Below the pieces are notes generated by a model. The model was not told the DNA's origin, did no database searches, and was given only the letters and a program-made list of their open reading frames with translations. Shown here one piece after another: positions 16,545 through 25,404 of a stretch of 64,000 nt of DNA. Origin of the DNA: Deltaproteobacteria bacterium (GTDB lineage Bacteria; Desulfobacterota; DSM-4660; Desulfatiglandales; HGW-15); assembly GCA_016930835.1 (NCBI GenBank), contig JAFGGA010000204.1, positions 1 to 64,000 of the forward strand, read 5' to 3'. The translations under genes and the position numbers were made by a program. Position 1 is the stretch's first letter; each line of letters opens with the position of its first letter.

Positions 16545-19427
16545 ATGCTTTCCACCATCGCCTTCATAGAAAATGACATGTATGTCCGGAATTTTATTAC
16601 GTCCGGGGCGTTCGATTTTTTGATGCGTGATGATGGTTTTGCTTTCTGTGTCTCTGAGATTGTTCAAAAATTAAAGGGTTCAATCCCCGCTGAAAGAATA
16701 ATCAAGACCTATGAACGAAATAAAAAAAATATTTCCCTCACCTATCGATTTAATAAGATTTCTACCTTGGCATTAAGAGAAAAATCATCCACTCTTGATA
16801 TCAAGGCCAAAAAAGGCTGGTTCGGTGAATATACCCATGAAGATCGTCTCATGGCCTCTGTAAAGGACTACAACCTTACCCGGCAATACTTTTTAAAATG
16901 CTTTGAGAATAATCATACCATTGAAGCCATCATAAAGGAACACCGGCCCGGTCTGGTCATTTTCCCGGTGACCGGCGTGGAATCCACCGGCACGGAGCTT
17001 ATTCTACTGTCTCAAAAATATCATTTTCAAACCCTTTTCCTGGTGAATGGGTGGGATAATCTGTCCAGTAAAGGGATCTTCCCCGTTCTACCCGACTATC
17101 TGGGCGCTTGGGGACCCCAATCCCTTGTGGACGCGGTTGAGATACAAGGGATGCGACCTCACCGCGTTTTTTTACTTGGATCGGCAAGATACGAAGACTA
17201 TTTCAAATCGGAGAATTTACATACATCTCCATTTTCACATCAACACATATTATTCGCGGGCGCCACCACCCCCTGCGATGAAATCACACCCCTTCAAATC
17301 ATTGAACAAGCCATGGAAGATCTTGGGATTGACGATACCCAGGTCGTTTACAGGCCCCATCCCTGGCGGGAAAAGCGCAACTGTTTTGACGTATTCGAAC
17401 CGGAAAAATATAAACACATCATATTAGATCCCCAGATTGAACACGATTATTTTAACGAAAAACAGCGAGGTACCGAATCGGTCTCCAGCCAGAATTTTCC
17501 GAGATTGAATTATTATCCAAGCCTTGTGAAGCATGCCCTCTTTGCCGTATCACCCATGTCGTCTATGAGTTTGGAAGCCGCTCTTTTTGACGTTCCGGTT
17601 ATCATATTGGCCAACAAAGACGAATATCACCCGGTTCCCCCCGATTTACAGGCTGCGTATAAACATTTTGAAGGGGCGGATGAGGTACCAGGCTGGTTCT
17701 TTATCCATGACCTTAACGCGCTGAAGGAACGATTCAAAGAACTATTTATTCGATTCAAGAATGAATCCCCTGCAAACCGGCAATACAAAGGAATCCTTTC
17801 CAATGCAATGAAAAAGTATCTCTATTTTGACAATCAATCCTACGCGCAACGACTTTTCAATGCCACAAATGAGATCCATGCAGGCATGCTGGAAAGAGGA
17901 TGGCGATCAGATATGATGAACGCCATTCAAACGAACCACCGGGATATTCAATCTAAGAGAATAGACGATGAAGATATTTTAAAAGAAGCAGACCGGTTGA
18001 GTCGCATCGGTGATACGAATGGCGCTTTATCCGCTTATGGACGGATAATCCAATCAACACCCGAACATGTGGATGTCCATTATAAAATGGCACTCTTATA
18101 TTATCAGATCGGGCAATTGAACCTTGCCGTTGAACATTTTAAAAAGATCGCTGAACTTGAACCCGGGGAGGTATCCGTTCTGAATAATCTGGGAGTCCTT
18201 TGCTATGAGACAAGGCAATACCTTGACGCGATTGACTACCTGCAAAGGGCCTTGGGAAAAAGCCCGAATTATCCGGATGCCTGGCATAACCTTTCAAGGG
18301 TTTATCTGGCTCTAAAACAAGAAGAAAATGCGGCTAGGGCCTTAACGGAATGTCTCACGAGGGCGCCGGATCATGATCTTGCACGTGAAACCTTGGGCCA
18401 ACTCCATCCTGAAAATATCCAGCCCATCATTGCTTCCATGCCCAGAGTCTCATTGCCGTGCAAGAACCAGTCATCCATCAATCTTATGAATAAAGACTAC
18501 TCCGGTCATCGAATCGTTCGCGAAAATGGCCGAATGTATATCGAAAACGGAAAAGGTCGGGAACATTTTCGTGTTCACCTGGTCAGTGCTCGATGGACAA
18601 ACCATCCTTGGGGCTACGGTAATGAGGCCTTTCGCGCACTTATCCGAATGGGGTTTGATGTGATTGACACGGACTTTCGGCATGATTTTGACCAACTATC
18701 GGAACTCCTTCAACAAGAGGCCCACCTCACCCTTGTATTGAAAGGCGATCGCATCCCGCCCGATCTGATCCGACGAATTCCCGGGTTCAGTATCCTCTGG
18801 TATCCGGATGACCTTCTGGTCACCGAGCACGGTCCTCGTGATATCGCCTATAATGGACATGCATTTGACCGCGTTTATGGATTTGCAAAATATGATTTGG
18901 CGGAATACGAAAAATATGGCGTACAGGATATTCGATGGCTCCCTTTATCGTGCGACCCATACACCCATCGGAAACTGAACTTACCCAAGAGTTACGATCT
19001 CTCCTTTGTAGGCAACATCTATCCCAACCGCCGAGCGATGCTCGATCGATTAAAAAAATCCTTTAATATATATATTACACGGGCCTTTGGTGAAAAGATG
19101 GTTCGCATCTTCAATCAATCCAAGATCGTCCTGAACCTGGGCATCGGATCAGGCGGTATCCAGCACAGGGTTTTTGAGGCACTGGCCTGCGGTTCTATGT
19201 TTTTAACCAATGAATTGCCTGGAGAAGAACGCATCTTCCAAGACCGGGTTCATCTTGTCTATTACAATGAAGAGAACCTTGAAACCCTCATCCAATACTA
19301 TTTGGACCATGAGGATGAGCGTGAAGCCATTGCAAAACAAGGGCATGATGAGGTGCTTGAGAAGCACACCTTTGAACATCGAATGGACCGGATCATTCAG
19401 GATATCTTTCAACCGGAGATCCCATGA
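16545..19427 (+). CDS. Multidomain glycosyltransferase: GT-B (CDP-glycerol-transferase-like) - TPR - CgeB-like GT
   Basis: 960 residues. Residues 1-~440 look like a GT-B enzyme of the capsule/CDP-glycerophosphotransferase type, with VYRPHPWREKRN and SPMSSMSLEAALFDVPVIIL matching its donor-site half. Residues ~490-610 are TPR repeats (YKMALLYYQIGQLNLAVEHF, LNNLGVLCYETRQYLDAI, WHNLSRVYLALKQEENAA). Residues ~674-960 form a CgeB-like glycosyltransferase ending in GGIQHRVFEALACGSMFLTN and a YYLDHEDEREAIAKQG tail. Two catalytic units joined by a TPR scaffold suggest processive or sequential glycosylation of one protein target. It overlaps the next gene by 4 bases (ATGA). No membrane segments are visible. 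Confidence 0.82.
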   Translation: MLSTIAFIENDMYVRNFITSGAFDFLMRDDGFAFCVSEIVQKLKGSIPAERIIKTYERNKKNISLTYRFNKISTLALREKSSTLDIKAKKGWFGEYTHEDRLMASVKDYNLTRQYFLKCFENNHTIEAIIKEHRPGLVIFPVTGVESTGTELILLSQKYHFQTLFLVNGWDNLSSKGIFPVLPDYLGAWGPQSLVDAVEIQGMRPHRVFLLGSARYEDYFKSENLHTSPFSHQHILFAGATTPCDEITPLQIIEQAMEDLGIDDTQVVYRPHPWREKRNCFDVFEPEKYKHIILDPQIEHDYFNEKQRGTESVSSQNFPRLNYYPSLVKHALFAVSPMSSMSLEAALFDVPVIILANKDEYHPVPPDLQAAYKHFEGADEVPGWFFIHDLNALKERFKELFIRFKNESPANRQYKGILSNAMKKYLYFDNQSYAQRLFNATNEIHAGMLERGWRSDMMNAIQTNHRDIQSKRIDDEDILKEADRLSRIGDTNGALSAYGRIIQSTPEHVDVHYKMALLYYQIGQLNLAVEHFKKIAELEPGEVSVLNNLGVLCYETRQYLDAIDYLQRALGKSPNYPDAWHNLSRVYLALKQEENAARALTECLTRAPDHDLARETLGQLHPENIQPIIASMPRVSLPCKNQSSINLMNKDYSGHRIVRENGRMYIENGKGREHFRVHLVSARWTNHPWGYGNEAFRALIRMGFDVIDTDFRHDFDQLSELLQQEAHLTLVLKGDRIPPDLIRRIPGFSILWYPDDLLVTEHGPRDIAYNGHAFDRVYGFAKYDLAEYEKYGVQDIRWLPLSCDPYTHRKLNLPKSYDLSFVGNIYPNRRAMLDRLKKSFNIYITRAFGEKMVRIFNQSKIVLNLGIGSGGIQHRVFEALACGSMFLTNELPGEERIFQDRVHLVYYNEENLETLIQYYLDHEDEREAIAKQGHDEVLEKHTFEHRMDRIIQDIFQPEIP

Positions 19428-21091
19428 AATTCGGCAGCGTTGACATGTTTATGGATTTAAGCAACTGGGGCTATCGTATGGGTAGACCCGTGGCCAATGA
19501 AGGTTTTTTGAAAGCCTTGCTGACTTACGGCAGCTATGATGAATATGAATTCTTTTGCCCTGATTCATTCCATATGGATTATTTTTTAAAAAGGATTTCC
19601 AGGATAATAGATGATCCTCAGAATATCAAAAGGGTAAAACCGTCCCTCCAAATCGCATTGTCCGAATCCATTCGAACGGAAAAATATCAAATATTTCATA
19701 TGGGTGATTTCACGTATTTCATGCCCTATCTTATTGGAATGCGAAATCGACTTGCCGAAAACCCTTTCCCCATTACCGGTATAACCCACTCTCTGGATGC
19801 TCTCTATATGAACCTTCGATATCTGGAACTTGTTTATGCCTGCCCTGCATCCTTTGACGGAATCATCTGTACAAGCCAAGCTGCGAAGCAAAGTGTTGAA
19901 AAGGGACTTAATAGGCTTTTCAAAAGGGTAAACGAGGTCACCCGTAAAACATTGGACCTGCCAGTAAGATTCAAGAAGATTCCATTAGGTATTGATGATG
20001 ATCTTTTTAACCAAACGGATAAGGCTGATGCCAGAAGATATTTTCATATTCCGGATCATGCGGTCGTGGCGCTCTCAGTGGGACGGCTGTCATTGAGGCA
20101 GAAATGCGACTGGTCGCCGGTCTTTGAGCTTTTATCGAGGATGTATAAAAATGAAAACATCGAAAATCTCCTTCTCCTTTTTGCCGGCGGCGCTGATGAA
20201 TCGGATGTATCCCTTTTGGAAGCACTCATTTCTCGCTATTGCTTAGAGGAGAAAGTTCTTCTCTTGCCCAATTTTTCCGCAGACATAAAGACCCGGCTCT
20301 ATAAGGCCGCGGATTTTTATATCTCTGTTGTAGATAACTTCCAGGAAACCTTTGGGTTAAATATCATAGAAGCCATGGCGTCCGGACTACCGGTAATCGC
20401 ATCCGATTTTAGTGGATACCGTGAAAGCGTTGTAAACAATAAAAACGGTTTTTTAATCTCCACCCGATGGCTCTCCGAGCTTCCGGAATTTCTCAATGAA
20501 AACCTGGCCGTTCTTGACCCTTCATTGACAAAGCTCTATTTATCACAGACCGTGGCCCTTGATCTGGATCAACTGCATCGAGCCATCAAGACCCTTTACC
20601 AAGAGGATATGCTGAGAAAATCAATGGGATTCCAATCCATCATCATGGCGAAGCAATATCGATGGGAAAACATCATTCATTCCTATGAAGACTTCTGGGC
20701 TTCCCTGGCCGAAGAGGCGTCGAGTTCAAAGTATGGCGCATTAAAAACAAACCTGGACATCCTGGAGGGAGAAATTTTGAATACATTTTCCCATTATCCT
20801 TCGTATATTTTATCGGAGAATGATGAATTTTCCATTACCCGCGTAGGACAGGATGTTTTGGACAACAAGATCGCACTGACCAAATATCAAGACGTCTCCG
20901 TCTGCTTTTTTGATGAACTTGAACATCTCATTCTTAATCTGTTGTTAACAGGGAATCTCTCCCTAGAGTCGATAAAAGATTATGCCGCTGAAAAATTAGA
21001 AGCCACTCGCGGACAGACTCTGTTTCATTTGGGTTGGTTGCTAAAACATGGGGCAATAAGAGTAAGCAAGGCGCATGGCGTAAAGATCTGA
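19424..21091 (+). CDS. Glycosyltransferase family 4 protein
   Basis: 555 residues. The GT4 core is clear: acceptor-side GITHSLDALYMN, IKTRLYKAADFYISVV, and the EX7E donor motif ETFGLNIIEAMASGLPVIAS near residue 308. The last ~130 residues extend beyond a usual GT4, with a region (QDVSVCFFDELEHLILNLLL) I cannot assign. The extreme C-terminal residues (KAHGVKI) are encoded by a GCGCC-type interspersed repeat, so the original stop was probably elsewhere. The ATGA overlap with the upstream gene indicates coupling. It probably adds one sugar to the flagellin glycan; donor and acceptor are unknown. Confidence 0.85.
   Translation: MKFGSVDMFMDLSNWGYRMGRPVANEGFLKALLTYGSYDEYEFFCPDSFHMDYFLKRISRIIDDPQNIKRVKPSLQIALSESIRTEKYQIFHMGDFTYFMPYLIGMRNRLAENPFPITGITHSLDALYMNLRYLELVYACPASFDGIICTSQAAKQSVEKGLNRLFKRVNEVTRKTLDLPVRFKKIPLGIDDDLFNQTDKADARRYFHIPDHAVVALSVGRLSLRQKCDWSPVFELLSRMYKNENIENLLLLFAGGADESDVSLLEALISRYCLEEKVLLLPNFSADIKTRLYKAADFYISVVDNFQETFGLNIIEAMASGLPVIASDFSGYRESVVNNKNGFLISTRWLSELPEFLNENLAVLDPSLTKLYLSQTVALDLDQLHRAIKTLYQEDMLRKSMGFQSIIMAKQYRWENIIHSYEDFWASLAEEASSSKYGALKTNLDILEGEILNTFSHYPSYILSENDEFSITRVGQDVLDNKIALTKYQDVSVCFFDELEHLILNLLLTGNLSLESIKDYAAEKLEATRGQTLFHLGWLLKHGAIRVSKAHGVKI
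21068..21085. repeat. GCGCC repeat inside the 3' end of the GT4 gene
   Basis: AAGGCGCATGGCGTAAAG is the reverse-complement form of the boundary tract and encodes the last residues of the GT4 protein. Confidence 0.5.
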
Positions 21092-21104
21092 GCGATAGAG
21101 AATC

Positions 21105-22619
21105 ATGCTCGAAAAGGCCATTAAATGGATCAAGACATACACAATTTCTAATCAGGGTGTCGCTGTCACTTCAAAAAGGCAAATCAGCTACCCCGAGGTT
21201 ACAGGATATCTCATCCCTGCCCTGCTTTCAGTGGGTGAGCACGACCTTGCCCGTCAATATGCCGAATGGTTGGTTTCGGCGCAGAAACAAGATGGTTCTT
21301 TTTACGGAGCAGGAGATCATTGTGGGTATGCTTTTGACACCGGCCAAGTTATCAAAGGGTGGAATGCCATGCTGGATCGATTGCCTCGGTTGGAGATGCC
21401 TTTACGTAAAGCATGCGATTGGATAATGGAAACAGCCGATGCCACAACCGGAAGACTTTTGGTCCCGCGAACCAATACATCCTGGAGCCTGGGCCGGCGT
21501 GGTGAAGTTAGCGAAGGTATCCATCTCTATGTCTTACCGGCATTACGTGATACCGGGGAGATACTCAATGAACCCAAATACACGAGATTTGCGAATCGAT
21601 CATTGGACTATTATCTCAACAATAGCCCTTTAGCGGATTTTTCACAATCAAACGCCATGACTCACTTTTTTGCCTATATCCAGGAAGCCCTGCTGGAACT
21701 GGGTTGTGATGACAAGGCCCTTGAGGGCATGGTCTCCGTCTCGGAATACCAACAACCAACGGGCGCGATTCCGGCTTATTCGGATGTCCCCTGGGTATGC
21801 TCCACGGGGATGGCGCAATTGGCACTGGTATGGTATCGATTGGGAGATTCAGGCCGTGCGGATTCGGCACTATCTTTTCTTGAAAAGTTCCAGAACCCGA
21901 GCGGTGGATTCTTCGGTTCTTATGGTGTGCAGGCTGAATATTTTCCATCCGAAGAAATATCTTGGGCCCCTAAATTCATTATAGACGCAATCCAACAAAA
22001 AATTGCCAACCACTTTGATCAAACCGCGGATCACTATCGATCCGATATTGCTATATCAGATGGACGCGTCCAGGCGTTGTTAAGACATTTGGGAGATCTG
22101 ACCGATAAAAACCTCCTTGATGCGGGATGTGGTAAAGGCCGATATTCCATTTTTCTGAAACACTGCTTCCCCAATGCAAACATCACTGCTCTGGATATTT
22201 CTCTGGAGATGCTCAAGGACATTCCGAATGCGATTAAAACGGTTCATCATGGTCTTTTAAACATGCCATTTCCGGATCATTCTTTTGATTCGGTTATTTG
22301 TATTGAGGCCTTGGAACATGTAATACAGATTGAACAAGGCATTCAAGAGCTTACCCGTGTGCTCGCCCCGGGCGGGAAGCTCGTAATTATCGATAAAAAC
22401 CATGAAAAAAAAGGAAAACTGGGGGTTGAGCCTTGGGAAAAATGGTTTGAAAAAGATGCCCTGCTTCAGTTCATGAAAAATAACGGTCTGGATGCCCTGG
22501 CTGAATTCATCGGCTATGACCAAGTATTGCAGCCGGATGGGCTTTTCATCTGCTGGTGGGGAACAAAGGCGCAGGGCGCATCCACCTTCACACAAGGCTT
22601 CCGTGGACAGGGGGCATAA
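21105..22619 (+). CDS. Alpha/alpha-toroid (terpene-cyclase-like) domain fused to a SAM methyltransferase
   Basis: 504 residues with an unusual architecture. Residues 1-~295 show repeated QxDGSF-type segments (SAQKQDGSFYGAG, FQNPSGGFFGSYG, YQQPTGAIPAYSD). They alternate with helices typical of the alpha/alpha toroid found in terpene cyclases, prenyltransferases and some glycosidases. Residues ~335-480 are a Methyltransferase_11-type domain (LLDAGCGKGRYSIFL, ALDISLEML, MPFPDHSFDSVICIEALEHV). The C-terminal tail after ICWWGTK is encoded by a GCGCC repeat. No cyclase DxDD catalytic motif was seen, so the toroid may bind or cleave a glycan. The methyltransferase probably acts on a sugar. Confidence 0.72.
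   Translation: MLEKAIKWIKTYTISNQGVAVTSKRQISYPEVTGYLIPALLSVGEHDLARQYAEWLVSAQKQDGSFYGAGDHCGYAFDTGQVIKGWNAMLDRLPRLEMPLRKACDWIMETADATTGRLLVPRTNTSWSLGRRGEVSEGIHLYVLPALRDTGEILNEPKYTRFANRSLDYYLNNSPLADFSQSNAMTHFFAYIQEALLELGCDDKALEGMVSVSEYQQPTGAIPAYSDVPWVCSTGMAQLALVWYRLGDSGRADSALSFLEKFQNPSGGFFGSYGVQAEYFPSEEISWAPKFIIDAIQQKIANHFDQTADHYRSDIAISDGRVQALLRHLGDLTDKNLLDAGCGKGRYSIFLKHCFPNANITALDISLEMLKDIPNAIKTVHHGLLNMPFPDHSFDSVICIEALEHVIQIEQGIQELTRVLAPGGKLVIIDKNHEKKGKLGVEPWEKWFEKDALLQFMKNNGLDALAEFIGYDQVLQPDGLFICWWGTKAQGASTFTQGFRGQGA
22565..22580. repeat. GCGCC repeat inside the 3' end of the toroid-methyltransferase gene
   Basis: AAGGCGCAGGGCGCAT encodes part of the C-terminal tail after the methyltransferase fold and matches the boundary repeat family. 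Confidence 0.5.
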
Positions 22620-22630
22620 AGGGCTGGGTG

Positions 22631-22671
22631 TCAGAGGTCAGAGATCAGGAATCAGGAGTCAGAAGTCAGAA
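22631..22671. repeat. Simple TCAG-type tandem repeat
   Basis: About six degenerate copies of a 6-8 base unit (TCAGAGATCAGGAATCAGGA and onward) lie between two genes. It looks like a short microsatellite. Confidence 0.7.
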
Positions 22672-22694
22672 TATGGACTGTCTTGTTTAATCGT

Positions 22695-22735
22695 TAGGCG
22701 GCGGAGCCGCGTTATATAAAATGTCGCCCGCGGCA
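22695..22735. repeat. Palindrome with TATAAAA centre
   Basis: GGCGGAGCCGCG and CGCCCGCGGC arms flank TTATATAAAATG. The palindrome covers the upstream ATG at 22721, which argues against that codon as the start of the next gene. Confidence 0.5.
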
Positions 22736-22747
22736 TTGTATTCTATC

Positions 22748-25393
22748 ATGATTCATCCAAATACCCAGCAAACCCCATCCTTATCGGACCAGGTCCCTCT
22801 TGTCTCCATTGTCCTTCCGACATACAATCATCGGTCTTTTTTACCAAAAGCCATCCAAAGCATCTTTGCCCAGACATTTAAAAACTTTGAGCTGATCATC
22901 GTTAATGATGGGTCAACGGATGGAACATGTGAATATCTGTCCGGAATCAAGGACGATCGCATTAGAATCATTCACCAGGAAAATCAGCGTTTGCCCAACG
23001 CACTGAATAACGGCTTCAAAATAGCACGCGGGGAGCTGTTCACATGGATTTCATCAGATAATTATTATTCGCCCATCTTTTTAGACGCTCTTGTTTCCGC
23101 CTTAAATGCATATCCCATTGCGGGCTTTGCCTATTCCGCCTTTGCTTGGATTAACGCAAAAGATGAGATCACCCGCATTATCCGTAATCAAGACCTGACT
23201 TACCATGCCTTATTGGCATGGAATCCGGGAATCGCCTCCTTTATGTACAGACGCACATGTCATGAACAATCGGGTTATTATAATCCGGCTTTAGAGGGGG
23301 CGGAGGACTGGGATATGTGGCTTCGCATCACGGAAAAATTCCAGACCGTATACGTCCCTGAAATCTTATGCTATTACAGGCAGCATCTTCAAAGCATGTC
23401 CGGCTCCATAACACACCGGATTCAAACATCATCCCAAAAGGCATTCACCGAGGCCATCAAACGGAATCAATATCAATTCAATATGGATGCCCTTTATCCA
23501 TCTATCAGTCTTTGTACGGACCAAAACAAGGCGAGGTTTCATGCATGTCTGGATTTCGGGACCACTTTGTTGACCTCCCCGTTTGCGCCATTGGAATTGT
23601 CCTGTCGGTTCCTGGAAGAGGCCCTGTCCCACATTCCCAATTCCATCCTCGCAGCGACCAATCTGGCCGTGGCCTATGCACGAAATAGACAATGGGACAA
23701 AGCCATGGGATTGGTCACTCAACTCCGTGATGTAAACAATACGAAGGCGAAGATCATGTGCGATGAGATCCGAGAAGCATTCAACCGAAGGAATCCGGAA
23801 CCATTAAAAGAAACCCCGCTCTTTAGATTAGACAAAGAATATTCAGAACTTTTTACATTGGAAACCAAGAACATCTATTCTTTTACGGATGATATGCCCA
23901 ACGCTTCGGAACAATCATCATCCGATTCACATGATGGAATCTCTAAAGTGGATCCCCATGCGGTCATGAAGCCTTTTGATTTATTTGATGATAAGGTATC
24001 CGATGAGGAATCGAGGTCCACACCAGGGGAAATCGATAAGAAGATATTACAGAGCGAACAACTCTTTCATGAAGGACGGTATATTGAGGCCGAGGGTCTT
24101 TTACAAACCCTTCTTAAGGCCCACCCTTACCATCCGCAGGTCCTGAATACCCTTGCCTGCATCCTTTGGGAAACGGGCAGGAAACAAGAGGCCATTCAAT
24201 CATTTATTCAAGCCGTGGAGATCGCACCGGATGATCGTGATATCATCTGGAACGTCGGCCAAATTTTTTTTGAGATCGGTTCAGTGGAAGAGGCGGTTGA
24301 GATCTATAAACATTATCTTGAACAGTACCCTGAGGACCAAGAGATTGCGACGGTTGTTGAAGCTTCGAGGCATAGGGACTCAAGGCCGGGCATAAGATAT
24401 TCCGCCCCGTCTAAACCCCAGCCGCAAATATTTTATTTTTGTTATGACCATCAAAAGCCTTCAGGTGGGCAAAGACAGATGTATCGTCATGTGGATATCC
24501 TTAATCAACATGGATATCAAAGCTTTGCCCTTCACATGCAGTCCGATTATCGGTTAACCTGGTTTGATAACCAAACAGCGGTTATTTCCTTAGATAAATT
24601 CCAAAAGATATACCGGTCGGAACACGATATTATGGTCTTGCCGGAAGATCTCGGAGATAGGATCCTATCTTTTCCAGGCAAGAAGGTTATCTTCAATCAA
24701 GGCGTTTATTTGGGTTTTTATTCATTAGGCTTAAAAAAAGTTCGCGCCTATCCCTATTTGGACTCCGACATCAAAGCCGTTATAGTGGTCTCGGAACATA
24801 ACCGCGAATATCTGGAGTTTGCCTATCCAGGTGTCAAGATATACAGGACATTTAATGGCGTCGAAGATAAAAAATTCACCTATCAACCTGTGCAACAAAA
24901 AAAGAAGCAGATTGCTTGTCTGCCAGCGAAAAATCCTCTAGACCTGGCCCAGGTGTTTCATATCCTCTCATCTCGTTCCGTCCAGGGATTGAATCAAACA
25001 GGGGACTACCAATGGAGCTTTATCGAAAATCTATCTGAAACAGATGTGATTCGCACCTTACAAGATTCATTGATTTTTATCTTTCTCAGCACGGAGGAAG
25101 GATTTCCCTTAATGCCTTTGGAGGCCATGCTTTCCGGATGCCTGGTCGTAGGATACAAGGCTGGCCCCCTATTGGAATGTTTAAACAATGGAAATTCATT
25201 TCTTTGTCCGAAAGGCGATGCGTTGGCGGTTGCCAGAACCATTGAAGATATCACGACATCTCTTCAATCAAACGCCGCGGATCTTCAAACCGTGAGTCTT
25301 GCGGCATTGAATAAGGCCGGGGAATATTCTCCTAAAAGAGAAGAAGAGAGTATCATAACGGCTTGGGAAGGAATAGTTGGCGATATCTCATAG
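22748..25393 (+). CDS. Fused GT2 - TPR - GT-B glycosyltransferase
   Basis: 881 residues from ATG 22748; an in-frame ATG at 22721 lies in a palindrome and is disfavoured. Residues ~18-240 are a GT2 domain: VSIVLPTYNHRSFLPKAI, LIIVNDGSTDGT, FTWISSDNYY (metal-site region) and EGAEDWDMWLRI. Residues ~430-540 hold TPRs (EGRYIEAEGLLQTLLKAHP, VLNTLACILWETGRKQEAIQ). Residues ~560-880 form a GT-B domain beginning FYFCYDHQKPSGGQRQMYRH, with EEGFPLMPLEAMLSGCLVVG as donor motif. Two transferases in one chain imply coupled sugar additions. Domain linkers are acidic and of low complexity. Confidence 0.85.
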   Translation: MIHPNTQQTPSLSDQVPLVSIVLPTYNHRSFLPKAIQSIFAQTFKNFELIIVNDGSTDGTCEYLSGIKDDRIRIIHQENQRLPNALNNGFKIARGELFTWISSDNYYSPIFLDALVSALNAYPIAGFAYSAFAWINAKDEITRIIRNQDLTYHALLAWNPGIASFMYRRTCHEQSGYYNPALEGAEDWDMWLRITEKFQTVYVPEILCYYRQHLQSMSGSITHRIQTSSQKAFTEAIKRNQYQFNMDALYPSISLCTDQNKARFHACLDFGTTLLTSPFAPLELSCRFLEEALSHIPNSILAATNLAVAYARNRQWDKAMGLVTQLRDVNNTKAKIMCDEIREAFNRRNPEPLKETPLFRLDKEYSELFTLETKNIYSFTDDMPNASEQSSSDSHDGISKVDPHAVMKPFDLFDDKVSDEESRSTPGEIDKKILQSEQLFHEGRYIEAEGLLQTLLKAHPYHPQVLNTLACILWETGRKQEAIQSFIQAVEIAPDDRDIIWNVGQIFFEIGSVEEAVEIYKHYLEQYPEDQEIATVVEASRHRDSRPGIRYSAPSKPQPQIFYFCYDHQKPSGGQRQMYRHVDILNQHGYQSFALHMQSDYRLTWFDNQTAVISLDKFQKIYRSEHDIMVLPEDLGDRILSFPGKKVIFNQGVYLGFYSLGLKKVRAYPYLDSDIKAVIVVSEHNREYLEFAYPGVKIYRTFNGVEDKKFTYQPVQQKKKQIACLPAKNPLDLAQVFHILSSRSVQGLNQTGDYQWSFIENLSETDVIRTLQDSLIFIFLSTEEGFPLMPLEAMLSGCLVVGYKAGPLLECLNNGNSFLCPKGDALAVARTIEDITTSLQSNAADLQTVSLAALNKAGEYSPKREEESIITAWEGIVGDIS

Positions 25394-25404
25394 TCATCCT
25401 TAGT

